From positions 62,001 through 126,000 of the forward strand of contig JAPZRF010000004.1 of the NCBI GenBank assembly GCA_027531145.1: a DNA stretch of 64,000 nucleotides, written 5' to 3'. The DNA is from Brevundimonas sp. (GTDB lineage: Bacteria > Pseudomonadota > Alphaproteobacteria > Caulobacterales > Caulobacteraceae). Below are positions 8,191 through 16,521 of this stretch, one piece after another; the first letter of the stretch is position 1, and each line of letters starts with the position of its first letter. The position numbers were made by a program, and so were the translations under genes. The notes under the pieces were generated by a model. That model did not search any database. It was given only the letters and a program-made list of their open reading frames with translations, and was not told where the DNA came from.

Positions 8191-10140
8191 TCACCTTCGC
8201 GACAATCGTTGTGTGACCACGGCTCTTTTACGGGCGCTGAGGTCCATGCCGGCCGCCAGCCGCCATTTCGCGATCGCCTCATCTCGCCGTCCCAGCCGGT
8301 TCAGCGCATCGCCCCAGGCGAGGTGGAGCGCCCCCCAGCGTGGCGCGCGCTCGGCGGCGTCGGCATAGCGGCGCACCGCGTCCCGGTCGCGACCCAAACG
8401 AGCCAGAGCGTCGCCCTCGAGTTTGAGGGGATCGGCCCACCGAGGGCCGCGTTCCCTGGCTTCCGCCAGCAGGGGCAGGGCTCCCGCCGCATCACCGCGC
8501 CTCAGCTTCGCCTCGGCCCACTCCGCATAGGCGAACGGCAGCGACGGTCCCTGCCGGACCGCCTCGGCATACAGCCGGTCCGCGCGGGAAGCGTCGCCCT
8601 GAAGCGCCGCGATCCGCGCCTGGGTCCTCAGGCAGGGCCAGCAATCCGCCGGCGCCCAGGACATCAGCCGTTCCGCCGCCTCGAAGCGGCCCTGCTCGGC
8701 CCAGGCCCTCGCGATCGAGGGCCAGACAAGGACGGCCCGGACCTCGGCGTAAGGCGGCTCGCCCTTCAGGGTCGCATCCAGCGCCAAACCCTGCCGTTCG
8801 ACCTCTGCCCAGTCGTCGACAGCCGCCGCAATGGCGAGGGTCGGCAGACGAGATAGGCCGCGCGTACCGCCGTTCATCAGGAGAATCTGGCCTGGGTCCT
8901 GCAGCGGCAGGTCGGCCATCCGTCGTCTCGCTCCGGTGGCGTCGTGGTTGCGGGCCATGGCTTCGGCCGCTGCATAAGGCGCGACGGCTCGCCAACCCGC
9001 ATAGGGCACGAGGTCGGCGAAACGGTCCCAAGCTTCGATTTCGCCCAAGGCGTCGCCCCGCCATCTCGCCGTGAGCGCCTCGGCGCGGGTGACGACGACC
9101 TGGGCGGCTTCCCGCTCCATCGTCCTCGCTCCGTCACGGCGGTAAACTTCAAGGCCTCGCCGAGTCAGTTGATAACCCTGTTCCGCACGCCCAAGATCAT
9201 GGGCGAAGCCTCCGGCGTTCACCCACGCCAGAGCGAGTTCCGGCATGACCTTCACAGCGAGCAGTTCGTCCGCCAGTCCGCCGCGCAGATCGCCGGAATC
9301 GATGGCCTTCACCACGCCTCGACCAAGGTAGGCCCAGCCGCGTTCCAAGGCTGACCGATCCTGCACGAGATCGGTGAACAAGGCGTCGATCTCGGCCCGG
9401 CGCGCCGGATCGGAGCGGAGGTAGTTCGCAAAGAGATAGGGCTGCTTAAGCCGGAAAACGTCCTCGGCCGCGCCTTGCATCATGGAGTCCAGATCGGCGT
9501 CGGTGCCGGTGCGCGCAGGCGCGGCGTCGCGACCGGCGCGGACGGTCAGGACCAGCTGACCACCCTGCCGCACGATCTCGCCCCGTACGTGGGTTTCTCG
9601 CCCCAATCGCTTACGCAGCCACGCCGACGCTTGCTCGAGCGAGATCCCGGTCGTCGGTATCTCGAGGCTGACATTGTCCACCCAGTTGTCTTGGAAGGAC
9701 TCGGGAGGCCTCGCTGAGTTTGAAAGCGCCTGGATGGGGGCGGTCTTGTCCAGGAACCGCTGAGCCGCCACCTCGCCGGTGAAGCCCCGCTCCGCCAGGT
9801 CCGGCGGCACGGAAAAGGCGTGCACCACCAGTCCCCGCGCCTGCGACGCGTCCCAGACGAACCAGCCCGCGCCGAAAAGCACGGCCGCCGCGCCCACGGC
9901 CAGCGCTCCGTCCCGCGCCGCCTTGATCCGGGCGCGGAAGCGCTCGTTGCGGGCGAGGCCGATCTGTTCCTGGATCAGTCGATTCTGGTTTTCGAGCAGC
10001 CTCTCCGCGCTGGAGCTCGGGGCCTGCCCGCTCGCCAGCGTCTCCATCGCGATCTCCACCGGATCCGGGGTGGTCGGCTGCGAGGCGGTGGCGGCGCGGC
10101 GTCGCGCGCGTCGTGGTCTTGGTTCTTCGTCGCCCCCCAT
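8191..10140 (-). CDS. TPR-repeat single-pass membrane protein A
   Basis: 649 residues. The N-terminus is short, Arg-rich and probably cytoplasmic, followed by a segment from about 26 to 72 and one transmembrane helix at about 78-97. The rest would be periplasmic. Just after the membrane comes a domain with the string IPTTGISLEQ, about 100 residues long, and then tetratricopeptide-like helices to the end (for example RAPRWGALHLAWGDALNRLG). A CWPC motif lies at 500-503. It is clearly paralogous to the protein at 10945-12876, most strongly in the last 130 residues. It lies downstream of a membrane protein gene (10277-10846) on the same strand. No known family name can be given; function unknown. 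Confidence 0.85.
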   Translation of the reverse strand: MGGDEEPRPRRARRRAATASQPTTPDPVEIAMETLASGQAPSSSAERLLENQNRLIQEQIGLARNERFRARIKAARDGALAVGAAAVLFGAGWFVWDASQARGLVVHAFSVPPDLAERGFTGEVAAQRFLDKTAPIQALSNSARPPESFQDNWVDNVSLEIPTTGISLEQASAWLRKRLGRETHVRGEIVRQGGQLVLTVRAGRDAAPARTGTDADLDSMMQGAAEDVFRLKQPYLFANYLRSDPARRAEIDALFTDLVQDRSALERGWAYLGRGVVKAIDSGDLRGGLADELLAVKVMPELALAWVNAGGFAHDLGRAEQGYQLTRRGLEVYRRDGARTMEREAAQVVVTRAEALTARWRGDALGEIEAWDRFADLVPYAGWRAVAPYAAAEAMARNHDATGARRRMADLPLQDPGQILLMNGGTRGLSRLPTLAIAAAVDDWAEVERQGLALDATLKGEPPYAEVRAVLVWPSIARAWAEQGRFEAAERLMSWAPADCWPCLRTQARIAALQGDASRADRLYAEAVRQGPSLPFAYAEWAEAKLRRGDAAGALPLLAEARERGPRWADPLKLEGDALARLGRDRDAVRRYADAAERAPRWGALHLAWGDALNRLGRRDEAIAKWRLAAGMDLSARKRAVVTQRLSRR

Positions 10141-10276
10141 AACCCTCCCCTGTTATCGCCAAGCTAGGCGGTGGGCGCTGTGGCGGCAAGCGGACCGAGA
10201 CGGTGACGGAACGCGGTGGGATTGCCCTCTCTCCATCGCGGCACCCAGCGAACGAGCGCCTCGAATCAGTGCTGAC

Positions 10277-10846
10277 TCAACCGAGTGTGTTGAACTGCCT
10301 GAACGCCCAGGACAGGAGATAGAGCAGGGAGCCGAGCGCAAAGACCCACTGGAATATGCGGGAGGGGACAAAGATGGCGATCAGGCTCCCGATGGTGTTG
10401 ACCGCCACTGTGACGGGATACTCCGGCCCCAGCGACTGGAAGTGCTCCGAGCCCTTCAGCCACGTGTCGACCAGGTCAATCGAGCTGTTCAGTGCGTTGG
10501 CCCCGAAAAACCAGCCGCGCTGCCGATGAAAAAACTCGTCCAGATCGACGTCTGGACCCAGGTCCCTCGGAAAAAGCAGCGTCGATTGGAAATACATCAG
10601 GCACGCATAGCCGAGGACGAAGATATAGGTGCCGAAGGTCCACTCCTGAAGTGCCTGGAGCTTGAACTGCCACCACCAGAAGAACGCGACAGTCATCAGC
10701 ATGAAGATGACCCAAACGAGGTGGATTGACCGGAGTCGAAGGGGCCGGGGCCGCTGTGCGACCTCCACCAGGCCTTGAAGCAGGTGCGCCAGGGCGAGAC
10801 CGATGATGATGGAGACCATCACCATCACGTATTCGAACCGATCCAT
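10277..10846 (-). CDS. Membrane protein of the repeated FEY/FEF family (copy 0)
   Basis: 189 residues beginning MDRFEYVMVMVSIIIGLALA, with about six hydrophobic segments. The conserved block after the third helix reads LLFPRDLGPDVDLDEFFHRQRG, matching the FPRE-x-LDEHFxxHRR signature of the tandem copies at 12873-16521. The ATG at 10846 has GAGGTGG just upstream, which favours it over a start 36 bases further out. It is the only copy transcribed leftward and precedes TPR protein A. It lacks recognisable catalytic motifs. Confidence 0.8.
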   Translation of the reverse strand: MDRFEYVMVMVSIIIGLALAHLLQGLVEVAQRPRPLRLRSIHLVWVIFMLMTVAFFWWWQFKLQALQEWTFGTYIFVLGYACLMYFQSTLLFPRDLGPDVDLDEFFHRQRGWFFGANALNSSIDLVDTWLKGSEHFQSLGPEYPVTVAVNTIGSLIAIFVPSRIFQWVFALGSLLYLLSWAFRQFNTLG

Positions 10847-10944
10847 GTGCCACCTCGTGTCGCTCTCCTCCCATCGCACCATCAGTCCCGCCTTGGCGCA
10901 ATGGTGAAGCTCCGATAGCCTTGTTTCATGACGAGGCGGGGGTC

Positions 10945-12876
10945 ATGGCGGACGACGACAAACCACGACTGAAACGGCGGCGCGCTACGCCGGCAGCAAC
11001 CACGCCAGACCCTATCGAAATCGCGATGGAGGTGGCCGCCACCGGGCAGACACCCTCTGGTGCGGCGCTGGAGGTGCTCCGCGCCAACGCAGAGCTCACG
11101 CGAAAACAGCTTGTGCTGGCGCGTAACGAGTTGCTCCGCAACCGTATAAAGACGGCACGCGATTTCGCTCTGACCGGGATTGCGCTGATCCTTGCTCTGG
11201 CAGTCATGTTTTTCGTGTGGTCCGCCAGTCAGGCCAGCGGCTTGGTGATCCAGCCATTCTCCACGCCGCCCGATCTGGTTACACGGGGTCTGGACGGGAG
11301 AACCATCGCTTCCCAGCTCCAGGACCGTCTGAACCAGCTCCAGGACGATACGGACTCAATTCGACCGGCAAACACCTTCGCCAACAACTGGCAGGGTGAC
11401 GTCAGCGTGGAGATCCCGACGACGGGCATCTCCATCGGCGAGTTGGATCAATCCCTGCGCGCCGCTTTGGGTCGGGAGACCGTTGTCTCCGGCGAGGTGA
11501 CACGGGAAGGCGATGCGCTGACGATCACGGTCAGGACCGGCGGACGCGCCCGGTCGATTGTCAGCGACACCGGCGACGTTGACGCTCTCCTGCAGGGTGC
11601 GGCCGAGGCGGTCTACGAGATGACCCAGGCCTTCCGGTACGGATTCTATCTTCTGGACACCGGGCGGCGCGAAGAGGGGCTGGTCGTATTGCGTCAGATC
11701 GACCGGGCCGAGGCACCCATAGAACGGGCCTTCGCGAACAATGGCTTAGCCGTGGATCGGATCAGGCAAGGCGACATTCGTGGCGCACTCGCTTTAATCA
11801 GCCGCGCCAGGAGCATCTACCCCGGGTTCGTGCCGGTCGAGAACAACGCAGCCCTCTATCGGCATATGAGCGGTGAGTGGGAGTTGGCTCTGGCCCATCG
11901 AGAGGCGACGCTCGAAGGATTGCGCGGTTCGGGTAGGCGCTACCTGTTGGATGGTCCGGCTGAGGTGGTCGAAATCCGGTCCAAGGCCCTGATCGCTCGG
12001 TATGGGGGAGATTTTCGGCTCGCCGCCGACCTGATCGGCTCGTTGATCGGCAAGCGTGACTATGGGGGCATCGTGGCGACGGCGGCCATCCATCAGGCCA
12101 GCCTGCTGGTCAGCGCACACGACATCTCTGCGGCCCGACGAGTGCTAACCGATGCTGGTCTGGGCTCGGTCTCGCAGATTTCCGAACGCGCAGCGCTGAA
12201 CGAGAACTTCTCAGCTCCAACAGCGGAGGCTTTGGTGGAGCAGGGACGTTGGTTAGACGCCCTCGCTGAACTCCAGGCCTATGAAGCCGCGGCGTCCGGC
12301 TACCCGGCTTTTGCGGCCCAAATACCCATGGTGCTTTGGCCTCAGATGGCCGAGGCTCTGGCTCGTCTCGGGCGTTTTGAGGAAGCTGAAGCCTTGGCTG
12401 CCGGCATGCCCAGCACCTGCTACTCATGCGTTATCGCGAGGGCTCGAGTGGCGTCACTGCGCGGTGAAACGGGGCGAGCGGATCAGCTGTTTGCGCAAGC
12501 GACGCAACAGGGTCCGTCGCTGCCTTTTGCATACTCGGCATGGGCCGAGGCCAAGCTGCAGCGGGGAGACAATGCGGGAGCTTTGGCTCTGCTTCGAGAT
12601 GCAACGCAGCGGGGGCCGCGATGGGCTGACCCGCTCAAGTTGGAGGGTGACGCTCTGGCGCGGATGGATCGGGAACGCGACGCCGTGCGCCGCTATGCCG
12701 CTGCCGCCGAGCGAGCACCGCGCTGGGGTGCGCTGCACCTGGCCTGGGGCGATGCGCTCAACCGACTTGGGCGGCGGGACGACGCCGCCGCCAAATGGCG
12801 CGCGGCTTCGAACATGGACCTGTCGGCATCGGACCGCGCACAGGTAGCGGCGCGCCTTGGCGGTCCACGCAGATGA
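10945..12876 (+). CDS. TPR-repeat single-pass membrane protein B
   Basis: 643 residues, paralogous to the protein at 8191-10140 with the same plan: Arg/Lys-rich N-terminus, one transmembrane helix at about 73-93, a domain containing VEIPTTGIS, then TPR-like helices. A CYSC motif at 492-495 aligns with CWPC in the paralog. The last 130 residues are nearly the same in both (GPRWADPLKLEGDALAR is shared exactly), while the middle has diverged. The ATG at 10945 follows a GAGGCGGGGG stretch. Third codon positions between about 11700 and 12400 are visibly less GC-rich than in neighbours. Its TGA overlaps the ATG of the next gene. Function unknown. Confidence 0.85.
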   Translation: MADDDKPRLKRRRATPAATTPDPIEIAMEVAATGQTPSGAALEVLRANAELTRKQLVLARNELLRNRIKTARDFALTGIALILALAVMFFVWSASQASGLVIQPFSTPPDLVTRGLDGRTIASQLQDRLNQLQDDTDSIRPANTFANNWQGDVSVEIPTTGISIGELDQSLRAALGRETVVSGEVTREGDALTITVRTGGRARSIVSDTGDVDALLQGAAEAVYEMTQAFRYGFYLLDTGRREEGLVVLRQIDRAEAPIERAFANNGLAVDRIRQGDIRGALALISRARSIYPGFVPVENNAALYRHMSGEWELALAHREATLEGLRGSGRRYLLDGPAEVVEIRSKALIARYGGDFRLAADLIGSLIGKRDYGGIVATAAIHQASLLVSAHDISAARRVLTDAGLGSVSQISERAALNENFSAPTAEALVEQGRWLDALAELQAYEAAASGYPAFAAQIPMVLWPQMAEALARLGRFEEAEALAAGMPSTCYSCVIARARVASLRGETGRADQLFAQATQQGPSLPFAYSAWAEAKLQRGDNAGALALLRDATQRGPRWADPLKLEGDALARMDRERDAVRRYAAAAERAPRWGALHLAWGDALNRLGRRDDAAAKWRAASNMDLSASDRAQVAARLGGPRR

Positions 12877-13448
12877 GCAGCTTCGAATACGCCATCGCCA
12901 TGTGGGGGATCCTGATCGGCCTGGCGGTGGCCGATCTGATCGTCAGCGCCAACCGGCTGATCCGGCACGATCATGGCGTGAAGTGGGACGGCCGTGTCGT
13001 CGTGGCCGCGATCCTGGTCACGCTGGAACTCGTGCGACTCTGGTTCGCGCAGTGGAGCCTGACCGCCTTCGACGAGGCGATGACCTTTCCGATATTCCTG
13101 GCCAAGTTCACACAGGTCGCCCTGCTGGCCTTCCTCGCTTCGGCGGCCCTGCCAGACGAGACACCGGGAAGGATCGACCTGACCGACTACTACGAACGTA
13201 ATCGCCGCTATTTTTGGGGCCTCTTCGCCCTGGCCCAGGCGCTCTATCTGACGCTCTGGCTGCTGTTCTTCAGTAGTTCGGTTGATGGAGCGGCTCCGGC
13301 GGGAGCCATCGACTGGTTCCGGGTGATTGCGCCGCTTTGCCTGTTCGTCGCGCTCGCGGTCTTGCGTCTGAAATGGCTCGACTGGCTGGGGCCGATAGCC
13401 CTGGTCGGGTTCTATCTTTGGCTCTATCGTGGGCAGTCCATCGCGTGA
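12873..13448 (+). CDS. Membrane protein of the repeated FEY/FEF family (copy 1)
   Basis: 191 residues beginning MSSFEYAIAMWGILIGLAVA, with about six hydrophobic segments. It is the most diverged tandem copy: the block after helix 3 is LPDETPGRIDLTDYYERNRRYF, keeping the acidic-then-NRR pattern but not FPRE. The ATG overlaps the stop of TPR protein B by four bases (ATGA), so the two are likely translationally coupled. This ties the family to the TPR protein in one transcript. Confidence 0.82.
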   Translation: MSSFEYAIAMWGILIGLAVADLIVSANRLIRHDHGVKWDGRVVVAAILVTLELVRLWFAQWSLTAFDEAMTFPIFLAKFTQVALLAFLASAALPDETPGRIDLTDYYERNRRYFWGLFALAQALYLTLWLLFFSSSVDGAAPAGAIDWFRVIAPLCLFVALAVLRLKWLDWLGPIALVGFYLWLYRGQSIA

Positions 13449-13529
13449 TTGACCGTCGCGCTTCCCAGGTGACGGAACCCTGGTCATCGTCTAGCGTCAC
13501 CGTGGGCTGAGCACGGTCGGGGGGGCCGG

Positions 13530-14066
13530 GTGAGCGCGTTCGAGTTCGTCTTCACCTTCTACAGCGTCATGCTGGGGTTGGCGGCCGCCAACGTCGGCAC
13601 GGGCTTCGCGGACATGTGGCGGGACCGGCGCGCGACCGAGGTCGGGGTCTGCGCCCCCTTGCTGGCGTCGATCGTCCTTGTCGCCACCATGAACCTCTGG
13701 CTGCGCTTCTGGCGCAGCTGGGAGGGCGTCGAAGTCGGGCCGTGGGCGTTGATCACCCTGGTCGCCTTCGCCCTGCCGCTGGTCTTCCTCAGCCGGGCGA
13801 TGTTTCCCGGCGCAGGGTCCACGACGTCGCTTGAGGACCACTTCTTCCAGCATCGTCGGGTCATGCTAGCGGCCCTGGCCGCCACGCCCGGCTTCTCCCT
13901 GATCTGGAATGCCGCCCAGGGCATCCTGACGCCGGAGTGGCCCTCGCTGTGGCTGGTGATCCGCTTCGCCGCGCCTCTGGCACTGATGGTCTTGACGGGA
14001 AGGACGGCCAATCGGCTGGGCCTTGTCGCGCTCTTGATCTGGGTGCTGGTGGGCCTGTTTCGATGA
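13530..14066 (+). CDS. Membrane protein of the repeated FEY/FEF family (copy 2)
   Basis: 178 residues beginning at GTG 13530, MSAFEFVFTFYSVMLGLAAA. Five to six hydrophobic segments, a GFADMWRDRR loop after helix 1, and the block SLEDHFFQHRR after helix 3. It is most like copy 3, suggesting a recent duplication. This is the only junction in the run with a real gap (81 bases after copy 1). Function unknown. Confidence 0.82.
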   Translation: MSAFEFVFTFYSVMLGLAAANVGTGFADMWRDRRATEVGVCAPLLASIVLVATMNLWLRFWRSWEGVEVGPWALITLVAFALPLVFLSRAMFPGAGSTTSLEDHFFQHRRVMLAALAATPGFSLIWNAAQGILTPEWPSLWLVIRFAAPLALMVLTGRTANRLGLVALLIWVLVGLFR

Positions 14067-14602
14067 GCGCGTTTGAATACGTCTTTGCCTTCTACAGTCT
14101 GATCCTGGGCCTGGCGGCGGCAGAGGTCGTGTCGGGCTTCGCGGACATGTGGCGCGACCGGCGCAGGATGGAGGTCGGCTTCTGCACGCCGGTCCTGGCC
14201 CTGTGTGTCCTGCTGGGCATCATGAACACCTGGATCACGTTCTGGGTCTATCGCGAGATCCTGGCGGTCGGGGCCGAGTTCATGCTGGTCACCGCCCTGA
14301 CCGCCCTGCCTTATGTCTTTATCGCCCGCCTGATGTTCCCGCGCGAAGGCCAGGGCGTCTCGCTGGAGGAGCATTTCTTCGAGCATCGACGGTTCATGCT
14401 GATCGGGGTCGCCGCGCCGGTCATCGTGGGCCGGGTGTGGGCTCTCGTCGACGGGCGTGGATATCCGGGAGGGTTCGAGGGCGCTTACTTCGCTATCCGA
14501 ATCCTGATCCCGCTCGCCTTGCTCTTCACGGCAAACCGGCGCGTGAACCGGATCGGGCTGGCGCTCATCCCCCTCGTTCAGGTCGCGGGCCTGTTCCGAT
14601 GA
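14063..14602 (+). CDS. Membrane protein of the repeated FEY/FEF family (copy 3)
   Basis: 179 residues starting at ATG 14063, which overlaps the previous stop as ATGA. It shares GFADMWRDRR with copy 2 and carries LMFPREGQGVSLEEHFFEHRR, the clearest form of the family signature. The end, QVAGLFR, resembles the VLVGLFR end of copy 2, again pointing to tandem duplication of this pair. Confidence 0.82.
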   Translation: MSAFEYVFAFYSLILGLAAAEVVSGFADMWRDRRRMEVGFCTPVLALCVLLGIMNTWITFWVYREILAVGAEFMLVTALTALPYVFIARLMFPREGQGVSLEEHFFEHRRFMLIGVAAPVIVGRVWALVDGRGYPGGFEGAYFAIRILIPLALLFTANRRVNRIGLALIPLVQVAGLFR

Positions 14603-15216
14603 GCACGTTCGAGTTCTCCTTCACCTTCATCGGCCTGGTCGCGGGACTGGCGGTGGTGGAGCTGGTCGCGGGCGTAGGGCGGCTGGTGCACGAGGGGCAT
14701 CGCGTCCGCGTCGGCTGGCTGACGCCGCTGCTGGCGATCTTCATGGTCATCGACGTCGCGACCTTCTGGAACCAGTCGCTGATCCTGAACCAGAACGCCC
14801 CCTACAGCATCGCCCTGCTGATGCTGGGGCTGACGACAAGTGGTCTGCTGTACCTCGCCGCCACCCTGGTCTTCCCGCGCGAGATCGAGGACGGGCTGGA
14901 CCTTGACGCCCACTTCTGGCGTCACCGCCGGCTGATCTTCAGCCTGGTCGCGGCCGCCAAGATGCTGAACTTCAGCCTCGCTGCCCTGCTCATCGCGGCC
15001 CAGTCGCCGGAGGCCTTCTGGGGCTTCCTGCGGCTGATGGTCCAGTTCGGAAGTCTGGCGCTGCTCGCTGCCTTCCTGCCGAAGGGGCGTCTGGCCGCAC
15101 TGGCATTCCTCGGGCTTCTCGCCATGGACACTCACCTGGTGATTTCCGACGTCTTCCTCCTCGCGCAAGGAGGCCCCTGGGACTTGGGCAGCGCCTCTCC
15201 GGAGGACACCCGATGA
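14599..15216 (+). CDS. Membrane protein of the repeated FEY/FEF family (copy 4)
   Basis: 205 residues starting MSTFEFSFTFIGLVAGLAVV, with ATGA overlap to copy 3. Its loop VRVGWLTPLLAIF is nearly the same as in copy 5, and LVFPREIEDGLDLDAHFWRHRR carries the family signature. It is slightly longer than its siblings, with a polar tail ending ASPEDTR. Hydrophobic segments number about five to six. Confidence 0.82.
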   Translation: MSTFEFSFTFIGLVAGLAVVELVAGVGRLVHEGHRVRVGWLTPLLAIFMVIDVATFWNQSLILNQNAPYSIALLMLGLTTSGLLYLAATLVFPREIEDGLDLDAHFWRHRRLIFSLVAAAKMLNFSLAALLIAAQSPEAFWGFLRLMVQFGSLALLAAFLPKGRLAALAFLGLLAMDTHLVISDVFLLAQGGPWDLGSASPEDTR

Positions 15217-15800
15217 GCGACTTCGAGTTCTTTTTCAGCTTCTACGGCCTGATCCTCGGCCTCTCGGTAGCCGAGATCGCCTCGGGCGTCGCCCGTACGG
15301 TCCATGAGCGTGGAGAGGTCAGGGTCGGTTGGCTGACGCCGATGCTCGCGGTGTTTGTGTCCCTGGACGTGGCCGGATTCTGGGTCGTGGCGTGGCAAGA
15401 CTGGCGGGGGATCGCCTTCGACTTCGGCATCCTGGTGATCGGCCTTGTCATGGCGATGACCTATTACGTCGCCGCCGCCGTGGTGTTTCCGAGGGAGTTC
15501 CAAGGCTGGGCGTCGCTTGATGAGCACTTCTGGGCCCGTCGCCGCCTCGTGTTCGGCGGCATTCTGGCGACCAACCTCATGGCCCTGGCCGGCACGATCT
15601 GGGCATGGCTGGCGGCGGATCGCAGCTATCCCTTCCCCATGAACTGGGTCAGTTGGAGCTACTTCCTTCTTGTCTTCGCGGCCCTCCTCATGCCGAAAGG
15701 ACGTGCCATGTACGTCGTTCTCGGGCTCCTGATCCTGTATTTCCTAAACTGGCTGCCCCAGCTGAATCCCCTGCAAGCGGCAGTGGGTGCCGCGCTGTGA
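15213..15800 (+). CDS. Membrane protein of the repeated FEY/FEF family (copy 5)
   Basis: 195 residues starting MSDFEFFFSFYGLILGLSVA, with ATGA overlap to copy 4. It has VRVGWLTPMLAVF, VVFPREFQGWASLDEHFWARRR and a hydrophobic C-terminal helix. It is the closest relative of copy 4 and of the truncated copy 7 by its N-terminal residues. Confidence 0.82.
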   Translation: MSDFEFFFSFYGLILGLSVAEIASGVARTVHERGEVRVGWLTPMLAVFVSLDVAGFWVVAWQDWRGIAFDFGILVIGLVMAMTYYVAAAVVFPREFQGWASLDEHFWARRRLVFGGILATNLMALAGTIWAWLAADRSYPFPMNWVSWSYFLLVFAALLMPKGRAMYVVLGLLILYFLNWLPQLNPLQAAVGAAL

Positions 15801-16339
15801 GCGCGTTCGAGTTCCTGTTCAGCTTCTTCGGCCTGATCCTCGGTATTGCCGTGGCCAATGTCGGCATCGGCTTCGGCAAGCTGTGGCGTGCGCGCATTGC
15901 GGTGCGGGTCGGCGTCTGCGTGCCGCTGCTGGGCGTCTGGCTGCTCAGCCATGCGGTGCTCAACTGGACCTATGCCTGGAAGAGGCTTCAGGACATCCCG
16001 ATCGACGCGACCGCCTTCATCATCAGCCTGGCCGTGGCGCTACCCTATGTCGTGGTCAGCACGGTGATGTTCCCCGATGACACCGACCGGCATCAGTCGC
16101 TCGACGACTTCTACATGTCGCACTCACGACTGGTCATGGTGGCCATGATGATCCCGACGTCGGCCGGCATGGTCGCAAACCTCAGTGGCGGCCGCATCTA
16201 CTCGGTGCAGGAACTGCTGGAGCAATTCGTAGTCATCTACCTCGTGCCGCTGGTCCTGCTGGTCTGGCGCAATCTCTGGGCTCACCGCGTCGGCCTTGGG
16301 CTGGCCTCGGCCCTTGTCATCTGGTGGATGTACTCGTGA
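15797..16339 (+). CDS. Membrane protein of the repeated FEY/FEF family (copy 6)
   Basis: 180 residues starting at GTG 15797, overlapping the stop of copy 5 as GTGA. The N-terminus MSAFEFLFSFFGLILGIAVA and the block VMFPDDTDRHQSLDDFYMSHSR fit the family with a relaxed signature. About six hydrophobic segments. It is the last full-length member of the array. Confidence 0.82.
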   Translation: MSAFEFLFSFFGLILGIAVANVGIGFGKLWRARIAVRVGVCVPLLGVWLLSHAVLNWTYAWKRLQDIPIDATAFIISLAVALPYVVVSTVMFPDDTDRHQSLDDFYMSHSRLVMVAMMIPTSAGMVANLSGGRIYSVQELLEQFVVIYLVPLVLLVWRNLWAHRVGLGLASALVIWWMYS

Positions 16340-16521
16340 GCGACTTCGAGTTCTTCTTCACCCTGTTCGGCCTGCTGCTCGGCCTGTCGATAGCCGAGCT
16401 CACCGGCGGTGGTCCGCGCGGTGGCGGAACTGACCCACAGCGCAGTTCGCCCCCCGGCTGTCCGCTCCCGCTTGCCAGACGGGCGAGTTCGGCCGACGAA
16501 GGCGCATGCGACCTATCCTGA
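16336..16521 (+). pseudogene. Truncated, probably frameshifted copy 7 of the FEY/FEF family
   Basis: A GTG at 16336 overlaps the stop of copy 6 as GTGA and opens MSDFEFFFTLFGLLLGLSIAE, a typical family N-terminus. After about residue 24 the frame turns into Gly/Pro/Ser-rich non-membrane sequence. A one-base change near 16407 would restore VVRAVAELTHSAVR, which resembles the loop after helix 1. The downstream body is missing because the carboxypeptidase gene begins at 16506. It is best read as a decayed copy cut by a recombination junction. Confidence 0.65.

Noticed and set aside
8191..16521. Prophage, CRISPR or defence island reading of the repeated-gene region
   Set aside because: No integrase, nuclease, capsid or spacer repeats are seen, and repeats are protein-coding paralogs rather than short direct repeats.
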